57,178 nt of DNA from Candidatus Gastranaerophilales bacterium (GTDB lineage Bacteria; Cyanobacteriota; Vampirovibrionia; Gastranaerophilales; Gastranaerophilaceae), in the NCBI GenBank assembly GCA_944325145.1, contig CALYDL010000012.1, forward strand, positions 1 through 57,178. The letters run 5' to 3'. The translations under genes and the position numbers were made by a program. The notes under the pieces were generated by a model. That model was not told the origin of the DNA. It saw nothing but the letters and a program-made list of their open reading frames with translations, and searched no databases. This document shows, piece after piece, positions 42,349 to 51,641 of the stretch (its first letter is position 1; the number at the start of each line of letters is the position of its first letter).

Positions 42349-42999
42349 ATGTTTAATAACAATAAAATCTATAAAGTAACCAAAGAAGGCAAGAAGAAAA
42401 GAGTATTTTTTATATCTGGACTAAAAGTCAGTTTTAAAGGCAAAAATGCAACTGTAATAATCCATGAGCCTTATATAAAATTTAAAAAATGCAAATTTAT
42501 TTTGGGCGAAAATTCAACAATTGAAATTCAAGGTTCAATGCACGCCTCAAACAGGCTTTTTGTTGATATGAACACAAAAAATTCAAAATGTTTAATAGGA
42601 AAAAATTTCAGCTCTTCAAAAAATTGCAGCTTTTTGATTTATGTTGAACCGAATTTAAAAATAGTTATAGGTGATGAATGTATGTTTGGCGAAGATGTCA
42701 CACTTAGAACATCAGATGCTCATAGAATTTACAACAACAAAAACGAAATAATAAATAAAGGCAAAGATATTTTAATTAAAAACCACTGCTGGCTGGCAAC
42801 AGACGTTACCATTTTAAAAGGAGTTACAATAGAAGAAAATTCGGTTGTTGCAGCAAAAAGTGTTGTTACAAAAAATTTAGAGTTTAAAAATTCACTTTAT
42901 GCAGGCGTTCCTTGCGTTTTAAAAAAACAAGGAATAAATTGGGATAGAAAATCGCCCAATGATTTTATTTCACAATATGAACCAAAAACCAAAGAATAG
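42349..42999 (+). CDS. Hexapeptide-repeat acyltransferase (CatB/LbH-like)
   Basis: A 216-residue left-handed beta-helix acyltransferase, probably acetylating a sugar or nucleotide-sugar. The LbH coils are visible at VIGDECMFGEDVTLRTSDAH, then HCWLATDVTILKGVTIEENSVVAAKSVV. The His in the TSDAH segment is the likely catalytic base. The family ends with AGVPCVLKKQGINW, also seen. The ATG at 42349 is chosen over an upstream start because it lies after the TATAGT -10-like box at 42330. Its 3' end overlaps the next, convergent gene by 35 bases. Confidence 0.85.
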   Translation: MFNNNKIYKVTKEGKKKRVFFISGLKVSFKGKNATVIIHEPYIKFKKCKFILGENSTIEIQGSMHASNRLFVDMNTKNSKCLIGKNFSSSKNCSFLIYVEPNLKIVIGDECMFGEDVTLRTSDAHRIYNNKNEIINKGKDILIKNHCWLATDVTILKGVTIEENSVVAAKSVVTKNLEFKNSLYAGVPCVLKKQGINWDRKSPNDFISQYEPKTKE

Positions 43000-43645
43000 G
43001 AACTATAAAAAGTGATGGCAGCATATTAACGGTTTTCATTTCTTTTATTTTTAAAATGCCGATGCCGGAACTTAAAATTAAAATGCCCCCTACAATTGAA
43101 AGTTCATTAAAAAAGTTTTGTGAAATGTATTCGCCTAAAAATAAGCTTATAGCATAAATTGAACCTTGCCACAAGAAAAGAACCAAAGCCGCCCACATAA
43201 TGCCAAGGCCATATGCGCAAGACAAAATAATTGATGTCACAAAATCAAGCGCTGCATTTGTGAACAAAAAGGTGTTGTTCCCATATAGTGCGCTTTGAAC
43301 AGGCCCTAATATTGAAAGGGAGCCTATACAAAAAAGCATAATGGCAGCAGATAAGCCTTTTGAAAAATCAGAACCCCCCATTTTAGATGTCATTTTATTA
43401 AATTTGCCGTCTAAATCTAAAAATGTTCCTATAATTGTGCCAAGCGCCATTGAAACTATAAATAAAACAGGGTATTTGCTGTTTGGAAGGGATGAAGAAA
43501 AAGTTGCAACCCCAAGGCAAAAAGCACAAAGCCCGATTGCATTAAAAAGCGCATTTTGGTATTCTTCTTTTATTCCTTTTTTGGTTATAGAACCTATAGC
43601 AGTGCCTGTTATAATTGAAATTGTATTTACTATTGTTCCTATCAT
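42965..43645 (-). CDS. DUF554 membrane protein
   Basis: A 226-residue polytopic membrane protein of the DUF554 (YdfK/YqgA) family with unknown function. Signature start: MIGTIVNTISIITGTAIGS. Other conserved segments are GALGTIIGTFLDLDGK-like and CIGSLSILGPVQSALYGN. It has about six to seven spans. It overlaps the 3' end of the acyltransferase gene by 35 bases on the opposite strand. Context offers no functional hint. Confidence 0.88.
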   Translation of the reverse strand: MIGTIVNTISIITGTAIGSITKKGIKEEYQNALFNAIGLCAFCLGVATFSSSLPNSKYPVLFIVSMALGTIIGTFLDLDGKFNKMTSKMGGSDFSKGLSAAIMLFCIGSLSILGPVQSALYGNNTFLFTNAALDFVTSIILSCAYGLGIMWAALVLFLWQGSIYAISLFLGEYISQNFFNELSIVGGILILSSGIGILKIKEMKTVNMLPSLFIVPILWFLVHIVK

Positions 43646-43779
43646 ATAAAAATTTTACCATAAGAATTTTTTAATTTTATTATGCCTTATAGGCATTATT
43701 TATTATTTATTATAAGTATTTGCTATTTTAAAAAAATGGTAAATAATAAAAATATATTTTAAAAAGGGAAATTTTATTT

Positions 43780-44817
43780 ATGCTAAAAAAGCTTTTTATA
43801 TTTTTTACAATATGTTTATTTTTCTTAAAAACAGGAGATTTAAGCACTATGGCAAAAGAAATTGTTTGGGATAAAGTTTTTAAAAAAAACGAACTTGTTG
43901 ATGTTCAAAAAGTTGAGTTTCAAAACAGGTTTGGAATTAAATTAACCGGTGATTTGTATTTACCAAAAAACTTGAGAAAGGATGAAAAACTTCCTGCCAT
44001 TGCAATTTCAGGGCCATTTGGCGCAGTTAAAGAACAATCCTCAGGGTTATATGCTCAAACAATGGCAGAAAAAGGCTTTATAACCCTTGCTTTTGACCCT
44101 TCATATACAGGTGAGAGTAGTGGAAAACCAAGAAATGTTGCATCACCCGATATAAACACGGAAGATTTTAGCGCCGCAGTTGATTTTTTATCGAATTACA
44201 AAAATGTTGACCCAAATAAAATAGGCATAATCGGCATTTGCGGTTTTGGCGGTTTTGGAATTAACGCAGCTTCCATTGATACAAGAATAAAAGCAACCGT
44301 AGCAATCACAATGTATGATATGACAAGAGTTAGCGCCAAAGGCTATTTTGATTCACTGGATGAAAACAAAAGATATGAATTAAAAGAAAGTTTAAATAAT
44401 CAAAGAACAAAAGATTTTAAAATGGGAAAATATGAAAAAGCAGTTGGCTTGCCTGAAAAATTAACAGGCGATGAACCGCAGTTTGTAAAAGATTATTATG
44501 ATTACTACAAAACAAAAAGGGGCTTTCATAAAAGGTCAATTAATTCAAACGGCAATTGGAATTTAACCTCAACACTATCTTTAATTAATTCGCCAATTTT
44601 AGCATACGCTAGTGAAATTAAAACGCCTGTTTTAATCATCCACGGCGAAAAAGCCCACAGCAGATATTTTAGCGAAGATGCATTTAAAAAATTAAAAGGT
44701 GAAAACAAAGAGCTTTTAATTGTAAAAGATGCAAACCACACAGATTTATACGACAATTTAGAAAAAATTCCGTTTAAAAAACTTGAAGAATTTTTTAAAA
44801 CAAATTTAAAAGGGTAA
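43780..44817 (+). CDS. Exported alpha/beta hydrolase, dienelactone-hydrolase-like
   Basis: A 345-residue hydrolase. A hydrophobic leader (residues 1-21) is followed by an internal Met24 that begins MAKEIVWDK. The alpha/beta hydrolase core has a Cys nucleophile, Cys154 in GICGFGG (family form GxCxGG), an acidic residue near the C-terminal strand, and a late His in DANHTDLYD. Homologues are annotated as cytosolic, so both an exported and a cytoplasmic form are possible: AGGAG lies 11 bases before the internal ATG at 43849. It starts an operon with a cupin and a CMD protein, 3 bases from the cupin. Confidence 0.85.
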   Translation: MLKKLFIFFTICLFFLKTGDLSTMAKEIVWDKVFKKNELVDVQKVEFQNRFGIKLTGDLYLPKNLRKDEKLPAIAISGPFGAVKEQSSGLYAQTMAEKGFITLAFDPSYTGESSGKPRNVASPDINTEDFSAAVDFLSNYKNVDPNKIGIIGICGFGGFGINAASIDTRIKATVAITMYDMTRVSAKGYFDSLDENKRYELKESLNNQRTKDFKMGKYEKAVGLPEKLTGDEPQFVKDYYDYYKTKRGFHKRSINSNGNWNLTSTLSLINSPILAYASEIKTPVLIIHGEKAHSRYFSEDAFKKLKGENKELLIVKDANHTDLYDNLEKIPFKKLEEFFKTNLKG

Positions 44818-44820
44818 AAT

Positions 44821-45276
44821 ATGAAAAAGATAATCATTTTTTTAATTATGTTTTGTTTGATAGGAGATTTAACAATAATGGCAAAAGAAAACTCTCAACC
44901 TTTTGAAAAAGGGGAAATTAACCCATACAGCGAATTTTTCACAGGTGAAACACACCTTAATATGCTTGTTAAAAAAGACGATGTTTTTAATTCTTCAATT
45001 GGAAACGTTACCTTTGAAAAAGGCGCAAGAACCAATTGGCACAAGCATTCAGGCGGCCAAATTCTGCTTGTTACAATGGGTGTTGGAAGATATCAAGAAA
45101 GAAATAAAGAAATTCAAGAATTAAAAAAGGGCGATGTTGTTAAAATTCCGCCAAATGTGGAACACTGGCACGGCGCTGCTCCAAATTCCGAATTTGCCCA
45201 CATTTCAATTGAAACAAACATTCCAAACAATGTGACAACTTGGCTTGATAAGGTGTCTGACAATGAATATAAATAA
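44821..45276 (+). CDS. Exported cupin-domain protein
   Basis: A 151-residue protein with a hydrophobic leader and an internal Met20 followed by MAKENSQPF. The single cupin barrel shows the metal motif in NWHKHSGGQILLV and the second motif PPNVEHWHGAAP. As in related small cupins it may isomerise or bind a substrate, or act as a quinone/peroxide-type enzyme partner of the CMD protein. The internal ATG at 44878 has AGGAG 11 bases upstream, like that of the preceding gene. It overlaps the next gene by 14 bases. Confidence 0.85.
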   Translation: MKKIIIFLIMFCLIGDLTIMAKENSQPFEKGEINPYSEFFTGETHLNMLVKKDDVFNSSIGNVTFEKGARTNWHKHSGGQILLVTMGVGRYQERNKEIQELKKGDVVKIPPNVEHWHGAAPNSEFAHISIETNIPNNVTTWLDKVSDNEYK

Positions 45277-46096
45277 ATTTTTTAAAATATTATTAATACT
45301 TTTTCTTTTTTGCACCACCTGCCATGCAAATGAAAGCGAAGGAAACAAAATGACAAAAGAAGAAATTTGCAAAGAAAACTTTAACAAATTATTTTTATTA
45401 GACCCTTTGGGTAAAAATGGCAAAGACCCTGAATTTATGGCAATTTTGCAAAAATATATTTTTGGCGAAGTTTTTACAATAGGCGAACTTGATATAAAAA
45501 CAAGAGAACTTGTCACAATAACAGTTTTAGGAACTATGCAAACTCTGCCACAATTAAACGCCCACATAAACGCTGCCTTAAATGTTGGTGTTACTCCAAT
45601 TGAAATAAGAGAAGCAATGTACCAATTAGCGCCTTTTATCGGGTTTCCAAAAAGTTTAAATGCAATTAATACAATGAATGAAGTTTTTGAAAAAAGGGGT
45701 ATAAAACTGCCTTTAGAAGATACAACAACAACTAAAGACAATGAAAGATACGAAAAAGGCTTTGAAATTCAAAACCCCCTATATGGTGATGAAATTAAAC
45801 AAAGTCTAAAAAACCTTCCAAATAATGTAGGGGATGATGTCAGCCGCTTTTTAACAGAAGTTTGCTTTGGCGATTTTTACACAAGAGATGGCTTAGACAT
45901 TAAAACAAGAGAGCTTTTAACAATTGCAATTTTAACTGCAACAGGAAACAAAGAAACCCTAAAAGCGCACATTAAAGGCAACATAAAAGTTGGAAACAAT
46001 AAAGAAACAATAGCTGCTGTCATTGTGCAATCAATGCCATATACAGGCTTTCCAAACGCAATCATGGCGCTTAAAACTTTAAAAGAAGCCAAATAA
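45263..46096 (+). CDS. Exported carboxymuconolactone decarboxylase-family protein
   Basis: A 277-residue protein with two CMD domains (DIKTRELVTITVLGTMQTLPQLNAHI and DIKTRELLTIAILTATGNKETLKAHI). The hydrophobic leader (to about residue 22) ends before an internal Met30 that starts MTKEEICKENFNKLF, the usual start of cytosolic homologues; AAGGAA lies 5 bases before that ATG. CMD-fold proteins include decarboxylases and peroxide-reducing AhpD-like proteins. The catalytic Cys-x-x-Cys of AhpD is not visible. It overlaps the cupin gene by 14 bases, and all three genes show the same leader-plus-internal-start pattern. Confidence 0.88.
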   Translation: MNINKFFKILLILFLFCTTCHANESEGNKMTKEEICKENFNKLFLLDPLGKNGKDPEFMAILQKYIFGEVFTIGELDIKTRELVTITVLGTMQTLPQLNAHINAALNVGVTPIEIREAMYQLAPFIGFPKSLNAINTMNEVFEKRGIKLPLEDTTTTKDNERYEKGFEIQNPLYGDEIKQSLKNLPNNVGDDVSRFLTEVCFGDFYTRDGLDIKTRELLTIAILTATGNKETLKAHIKGNIKVGNNKETIAAVIVQSMPYTGFPNAIMALKTLKEAK

Positions 46097-46114
46097 ATTG
46101 TAAATTTTTAAATA

Positions 46115-46180
46115 AAAAACCTTTTTTATACGCCTTTTTTAAAAGATAATTAAAAAAGGTAAGTAAGTAAAAAGGTTTTT
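46115..46180 (+). promoter_or_regulatory. Nested inverted repeats covering a ribosome binding site
   Basis: A perfect 12-base arm pair (AAAAACCTTTTT at 46115-46126 and AAAAAGGTTTTT at 46169-46180) encloses a second pair (CCTTTTTT/AAAAAAGG at 46133-46159). The right outer arm contains the AAAAAGG ribosome binding site of the gene at 46184. It could act as a terminator for the operon before it or as a translation switch. Confidence 0.5.
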
Positions 46181-46183
46181 ATA

Positions 46184-46627
46184 ATGAAAGCTATTAATTG
46201 TTTTCTTGTTTTTTGTTTTGCACTCAATTTTTTTGCACCATTTGCAGCTGCAATTGAAAATGAAATGCCAAAACCGCCTGTTTGGGAAGAATACGTTCCA
46301 TATAAATATCAAAACCCAAGGCCTTTTCCTAAAAGGGGAAAACATATTGCAGAATTATCCACAGGAATTTTTCTGACAGATTTATTAATAACAGCGCCAA
46401 TTGGAATTCCTATGATTTGTCATGCTACAACAAAATTGAAAAATCAAGGCTGGTATGAAAGAAAACAAAAGTTTGAAAAAGGGTTAATCGAAGCAGAAAA
46501 AATATCAAACCCCAAAGAAAGAGAAGAATATTATAAAAAACTTCTTAAAGAATGCAAGCTAACGGAAGAAAAAAGACAAGAACAACTAAAAAGAATAGAA
46601 AAAAGAAAAGAAAAACAGGCAAGCTAA
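46184..46627 (+). CDS. Exported or membrane-anchored protein, unknown
   Basis: A 147-residue protein. A signal peptide (LNFFAPFAAA) is followed by a Pro-rich segment (PPVWEEYVPYKYQNPRPFP). Then comes a hydrophobic span (ELSTGIFLTDLLITAPIGIPMI), and the end is a charged coiled-coil rich in Lys, Glu and Arg. I do not recognise the family. It follows the CMD gene by 87 bases, and its ribosome binding site lies inside a long RNA hairpin. The topology suggests an inner-membrane protein with a cytosolic or periplasmic coiled coil. Confidence 0.65.
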   Translation: MKAINCFLVFCFALNFFAPFAAAIENEMPKPPVWEEYVPYKYQNPRPFPKRGKHIAELSTGIFLTDLLITAPIGIPMICHATTKLKNQGWYERKQKFEKGLIEAEKISNPKEREEYYKKLLKECKLTEEKRQEQLKRIEKRKEKQAS

Positions 46628-46686
46628 AGGGCAATTTTTTATATTCAAAAAACTTTATTATTTCATAATAATAAGGAAAATTTTGT

Positions 46687-49356
46687 ATGAATATATCCCC
46701 ATTAAAGTTTTTTGGTATAAATAATGCAGCACAATTAAACAACACTTCTTTTTTCGGCTTAAGACTAAATAATCAACCAAACAAAGATTCTGTAAGTTTT
46801 AGCGGAAGATTAAAAGATTCATTTCAAACAAAAAAAGATGCCGTTGAATATTATAAAAATATTGCAAACAGTGTAAATGAATCCCTACAAGAAGAAGATG
46901 ATGTAACAGCCTTTGAAACATTGGGGTATGATGTAGATTCCGATTTTGAAACAGACAAAATTACAATAAATGGCGATTTTAGGCCATATTTCAAGATTTA
47001 TGTAAAAGGGCAACTTCAAGAACCCATTTCTTATGAAGATGTTGGAATAAACCAAGATGATTTACTTAGAAATGTTGAACAAATTACAGGGGAAAAACAC
47101 CTTTCGCCTTCTTTTGTTCCGGATGATGATTTTAAAATAAACCCTTCAAAAGTATATCCTGAAAAATTGGGGAAAAAATTAGAAAAAATTGTTGCCAAAA
47201 GAATGGAAGAAGCAAAAAAAGCGCTTGATGAAGGCGACGACGAAAAAGCCCTAAACATTTTAGGCTATGAAACAGAAACAAATGAAGATGGCAAAATTAC
47301 AATTAAAGGAGATTATGACTCCGCCCTTTTAAAATATGGTAATAAAACAATTTCTATAAACGATTATGAAGTTGACGAAAATAGACTTTTAAGAAACGTT
47401 TCTAATATTGAAGGCAGTGCAAAATTTTTAGAAGATTTTAGCCCAAATCACTATATAGAAGCTCAAAACTATAGATACACAGGCAAAAATTTTGGCTACT
47501 ACAGCGAAGCAGAAAAACTTACAGGTAAATTTTTAAGACAACACCCAAGTTTTATAAAACAAAAGGAAGAAATTCAAACTGCACTCAATAATCAAGATAC
47601 CTTAGGTGCACTTAATTTAATGGGTATTTGCGCAAGCAAAAACAAAGAAGGCAAAATAGAGATAAACGGCGATTTTGCATTTTCTTTCCCGCTTCAAATA
47701 GGCGAAAACAAGACATATATAGGCTTTGACGAAGTGGGAGCAGATAAAAAAGAGGCTCTTGAAAGTATTCAAAAAATAACAGGCTCTCTATATTACCCCG
47801 ATTCTATTGTTCCAAAATTACAAGGCGGTATGGAAATTGGCGGTTATGTTGCAGTTAGTAAAAGAACAAACGAAGAAAGCTTCTTTGAAGAATACATTTC
47901 ACCCAAACATATTGCCGAATTATACGAAGGAATTCCTGAAGATGTAATATTAAACTATGCACAATATGGCATTTTAGAACCCTCAATAAAAACGCGCAAT
48001 AATGTTTATTTTAATGCAATCGAAGGGGAAAATAAGGCCTTTTTAGATTCCATAATAGAGCGCAGAGATGAAATCTTAACATCAGAAGAACTTCAAGAAA
48101 AATACGGCGTTAGCAAAGTTTCCGTTGACCATGCACTTCAAGGCGGAGCATTAAAAGGTTACGCCTTAGAAAATGCTTACTGTGACCGCTTTGCACACTC
48201 TAAAGATTTTCTTTTTGATATAACTGATGAAAGAAACCAAGAAGGGCTTTTAAAGCTTGAAAAAACAGGCAAACGAAGAGAAATAGCAAAAGCAAGAGCT
48301 TCTATGGTTCCTGCAAACGATTTTGAAAGAGCTTGTTTAAGAAATTCTATTCGCCTATCAGATCAAACTTCAACTTTCTCTTTCCCTGCAAGTGATTTAG
48401 AAAAACTGGGCTATGGCACAAAGGCAGATTTAATGGCAAGCTGTGGGCTTAGAATAAATTCTTATGAAATTAAACAATATATTTTAAATAACGATTCTTA
48501 CAATATCAACAAGCCATATATCATGGATACATTGCTAACTTCAAGACACAACAACCCGTCAATTATAAGCTTAAAGGCATTGCAAAGGAAACTGGGCGAA
48601 AACAAAGATGTATTCAGAGAAGCAGTGGTTCAAGATAAGTTAAATATAATAACAGAAAACCCATATCGTCTTACATATCCTGAAGACTATTGCATAGATT
48701 TGGCAGATGAAAAAAACCTTGCATTTTTCAAAAGCATTGAAGATGAAAATTTCCAAAATTGGTTATCAGGAATAATCAGCGCAAAAGAAATATATACAAA
48801 AAGAAACATAGAAGCAATGGAAGCTTTTATGAAAAGTGATGCGCCAACAGCAGCAGAAAGAAAAGAAAGCATAAAAGAAGAGCTTAGACAAATTGAAATT
48901 GAACGTAAAAAAGCTGAAAGCGCAAAAAGGCTCGAAATAAAAGAAAGAAAACTTGAACAAAAAAGAAAGCTTTCTTTAAGAAACACAATTGCATGGGTTC
49001 TTTGCCCCCAAACAAAACAAGTTAAAAGAGAACATTCAAACCAAAAAGTTCAAGAAATTATAGCAAAAAATGCAGAATTAAAAGAAATAAATGAACAGTT
49101 ACTGGCAGGGGAAATCACCCTTGAAGAAGCAAAAGAAAAAATTATAGGTTTGAACCTTTCAAAAAGCGATGAAATAACAATGCTTTCATATCATAAAACC
49201 TGTTGGGAAATTTCTGGCACCGACGAATGGAAACAAGCACTGTCAGATGCAAAAGAAATAATGAAAATTTATGATGAAGAAGGCATTGATGGCATTGAAA
49301 ACCCCGAATTAAAACAAAGGTTAATTGAATGGGAAGCCGATTGGGCAAATAAATAA
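46687..49356 (+). CDS. Large repeat protein with two FxG motifs and HTH-like segments
   Basis: An 889-residue protein that I do not recognise. The N-terminus has FFGINN and two copies of the shared motif (SFFG at 21-24, SFSG at 37-40). Three diverged repeats of about 100 residues follow (from roughly 48, 165 and 280). Each has an acidic helix, a line like LGYxxxxxxDGKITIxGD and a later LLRNVxxIxG. Next comes an HTH-like SEELQEKYGVSKVSVDHAL, another DLEKLGYGTKADLMASCG segment, and a C-terminal coiled coil of Lys and Glu. No signal peptide is seen. AAGGAAAA precedes the ATG. Function unknown. Confidence 0.7.
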   Translation: MNISPLKFFGINNAAQLNNTSFFGLRLNNQPNKDSVSFSGRLKDSFQTKKDAVEYYKNIANSVNESLQEEDDVTAFETLGYDVDSDFETDKITINGDFRPYFKIYVKGQLQEPISYEDVGINQDDLLRNVEQITGEKHLSPSFVPDDDFKINPSKVYPEKLGKKLEKIVAKRMEEAKKALDEGDDEKALNILGYETETNEDGKITIKGDYDSALLKYGNKTISINDYEVDENRLLRNVSNIEGSAKFLEDFSPNHYIEAQNYRYTGKNFGYYSEAEKLTGKFLRQHPSFIKQKEEIQTALNNQDTLGALNLMGICASKNKEGKIEINGDFAFSFPLQIGENKTYIGFDEVGADKKEALESIQKITGSLYYPDSIVPKLQGGMEIGGYVAVSKRTNEESFFEEYISPKHIAELYEGIPEDVILNYAQYGILEPSIKTRNNVYFNAIEGENKAFLDSIIERRDEILTSEELQEKYGVSKVSVDHALQGGALKGYALENAYCDRFAHSKDFLFDITDERNQEGLLKLEKTGKRREIAKARASMVPANDFERACLRNSIRLSDQTSTFSFPASDLEKLGYGTKADLMASCGLRINSYEIKQYILNNDSYNINKPYIMDTLLTSRHNNPSIISLKALQRKLGENKDVFREAVVQDKLNIITENPYRLTYPEDYCIDLADEKNLAFFKSIEDENFQNWLSGIISAKEIYTKRNIEAMEAFMKSDAPTAAERKESIKEELRQIEIERKKAESAKRLEIKERKLEQKRKLSLRNTIAWVLCPQTKQVKREHSNQKVQEIIAKNAELKEINEQLLAGEITLEEAKEKIIGLNLSKSDEITMLSYHKTCWEISGTDEWKQALSDAKEIMKIYDEEGIDGIENPELKQRLIEWEADWANK

Positions 49357-49449
49357 ATTGCGCCCTTAAATAATTCCTTAATTAATTTTTAGGCAATTTT
49401 TAGAAAAAAATTGTTTTTAAAAAGTATAAGGATTAAGGGAGCAATTAAT

Positions 49450-50259
49450 TTGATTGGCAAATACCACAGCCAAATAACAACAGAAGCACTAAGTTCAAGC
49501 TTTAATAACAGTGCTATAAATTATATTGAACAAGGCAACCTTGATTCAGACAAATTAAGAAGCAAAATTCCAAATATAACAGATGGCTACAACCTAAGCG
49601 CACAGCATTTCAATAAAACAACCCTTCAAAATTGCGATGAATTTTTAGAAAAAGCGCAAAGTGTTGTTATAGATGATTTTATTCAAGCTGCAAAGGCAGA
49701 TGATAAAGATGCAGATGAATATTATGAACAAGCTTTTTATGATTTAGGAAGGCTTGTTCATAATATTCAAGATTTTTATTCCCACACAAATTTTGTTAAT
49801 TTAAACCAAGATGAAATTTGGAATGAAGACATTGAAAACCCGAATGTTGATAACAAAAAACAATTAAAAACGGGCGAATATTCCTATTTTTCACAATTTT
49901 TAGATAAAATAAACCCCTTTTATAAATGGTTTATTGAAAAAAATTATGAAGATATGTATGAAGGAACATCTGCAATCTCACACTACGGCCTAAATAAAGA
50001 TGAGCCAAATACAATTGCAGATAGAATTTATAAAGAAAAATTCGGAACTTCTGCTTTCGATTTAGCTGAAGATTTTGCAACCGCCCACACCAAAGAAAAA
50101 TGGGAAGAAATTAATTCAATTTTAAGGGAAGAATTAACGGCTGCAGAATATAGCAATTTATGCCGTGACATTGCAAGTTTTGACCTTGATAGTGAAGATT
50201 ACTATGAAAACCTTCAAACTTTAAGGGCAAATTTTAATGAAGATATAAAAGAAGCTTAA
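49450..50259 (+). CDS. Zinc phospholipase C/HET-C-like protein
   Basis: A 269-residue all-alpha protein matching the zinc-dependent phospholipase C/S1-P1 nuclease-like HET-C group. Key metal ligands are KYHSQITTEAL near the N-terminus, RLVHNIQDFYSHTNFV (His104, Asp108, His112), and a later ATAHTKEKW. I choose TTG 49450 because AGGGAG lies 8 bases before it and it places the conserved KYH near the N-terminus; a TTG 39 bases upstream is also open. Such proteins can be toxins or immunity-type effectors or lipid hydrolases. No signal peptide is visible. It overlaps the next, convergent gene by 4 bases. Confidence 0.75.
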   Translation: MIGKYHSQITTEALSSSFNNSAINYIEQGNLDSDKLRSKIPNITDGYNLSAQHFNKTTLQNCDEFLEKAQSVVIDDFIQAAKADDKDADEYYEQAFYDLGRLVHNIQDFYSHTNFVNLNQDEIWNEDIENPNVDNKKQLKTGEYSYFSQFLDKINPFYKWFIEKNYEDMYEGTSAISHYGLNKDEPNTIADRIYKEKFGTSAFDLAEDFATAHTKEKWEEINSILREELTAAEYSNLCRDIASFDLDSEDYYENLQTLRANFNEDIKEA

Positions 50260-51521
50260 ATTAAAACGTCAGAAACATTTTTCCAGCCTTGACTTGTATT
50301 TTGCAAAATTTTTGCTGCCGTTTGAATTTTCCCTTCACCATTTTTTGCGCAATCTTCAAAATAAACAATTTCGCCTAAAATAAATGAAAGGGCGCATTTT
50401 TGTTTTTCACTTCCATCGGGGAAAAATTCAGCGCCAATTGCATAGGTTTCAGGGGTTCTATTTTTATATGTAATCTGCCTTGATATTGTTTCTGTGCCGT
50501 TTGGCAACTTTTTAACTCCCTCTTTGTAAAATTCAAAATTATAATCATCATTAAAAGATGCTTCCTTTTGAATTGTAAAACCGCCGTTTTGTAAGGCTTT
50601 TTCGCCTTCTTTGTAATTTCCAAAAACTTTTGAATTTATAGAATTATAAACAAGGCTTTTTGCCGCTTCTTCGCTGCCATCTGTTTTTTGAACAAGCCCT
50701 TCTTTATAAATAAAAGTTATATCTGATGGAATTAAAATTCCGTTTTCATCTTTTCTTTCTTTTGTTTTATAATAAAGGCTTTTTGCGGTTGTTTTTGTTC
50801 CGTCTTTTGAAATTTCAACACCTTCATTTACTATAAAACAAGTTCCGGAGCTTGAAAAAACACCTTTAGAATTAACTTCTTTTTGAATTTTAACATCTCC
50901 CAAAGGGGATATTTCAATTCCTTCTTCGTAAGATTCAAGCCTGTTTTCATATAAATTAAAGAGGTATTTTTTTTGAATTTTTTGTGTGCCGTCTTTTTCT
51001 GTTTCGAGCCCTTCAACAACTTCAAGCCATTCGCCCCTTCTATCTGTTTTTGTTGTTCTTTCAATTTTTCCGTCGGGTGAAAAATAATCTATTTGAATTG
51101 AACCGTCTTTATTTTTTGTAATTTTCCTTTTTAAATTGCCGTCTAAATCAAATTCGCTGCCCTGTTCAAAAAAGCTTATTACATTTTTGGGGTTAAATTG
51201 TTCAATTAAACTTTTTATATAATCATCGTTTGAATAAATTTCAGACAAAGTTTTATCTGCACCTTCAAAACCGGCTTGAACAGAAGATAACAAGTTTATA
51301 TGAAAATCAGCCCCTCTTTCATTTGCAGCTAAAAAATCTTTAATTGAAGTTTTAACTTCATTTGGGGTTTTTGTTTTATAGGCAATAAAAATATCTGCAG
51401 GGGTTGCTCTTAGTTCTTCATTTTTAGGTGAATGTTCTTTTATTTGTATATTTTGATTTTTATTTTTAACATACGCCCCGCTGAAATTTAAAATTTTATT
51501 GTTTATTGCCAATACTCTCAT
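50256..51521 (-). CDS. Beta-repeat protein with N-terminal FSG motif
   Basis: A 421-residue protein starting MRVLAINNKILNFSGAY, a good match to the shared motif. The ATG at 51521 is chosen for its AAGGAATT site; an upstream start is less likely. From about residue 150 there are seven tandem repeats of about 35-45 residues, each built around Y-x-E-G-x-x-x-x-x-D-G-T (for example YEEGIEISPLGD, VNEGVEISKDGT, YKEGVKKLPNGT). This looks like a MORN- or YD-type beta-solenoid. No signal peptide or membrane span is seen. Such repeats often bind surfaces or other proteins. Function unknown. Confidence 0.7.
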   Translation of the reverse strand: MRVLAINNKILNFSGAYVKNKNQNIQIKEHSPKNEELRATPADIFIAYKTKTPNEVKTSIKDFLAANERGADFHINLLSSVQAGFEGADKTLSEIYSNDDYIKSLIEQFNPKNVISFFEQGSEFDLDGNLKRKITKNKDGSIQIDYFSPDGKIERTTKTDRRGEWLEVVEGLETEKDGTQKIQKKYLFNLYENRLESYEEGIEISPLGDVKIQKEVNSKGVFSSSGTCFIVNEGVEISKDGTKTTAKSLYYKTKERKDENGILIPSDITFIYKEGLVQKTDGSEEAAKSLVYNSINSKVFGNYKEGEKALQNGGFTIQKEASFNDDYNFEFYKEGVKKLPNGTETISRQITYKNRTPETYAIGAEFFPDGSEKQKCALSFILGEIVYFEDCAKNGEGKIQTAAKILQNTSQGWKNVSDVLI

Positions 51522-51641
51522 TTTGATAATTCCTTGAATTTTATTTTTAAAAAAGAACAAGAAATACAAAAAACAAAAAAAGTAAAATTTGCTTTTTAAA
51601 GTTTTTTTTAAATTCTAATTAAATTAATATCAGCAGATTTC

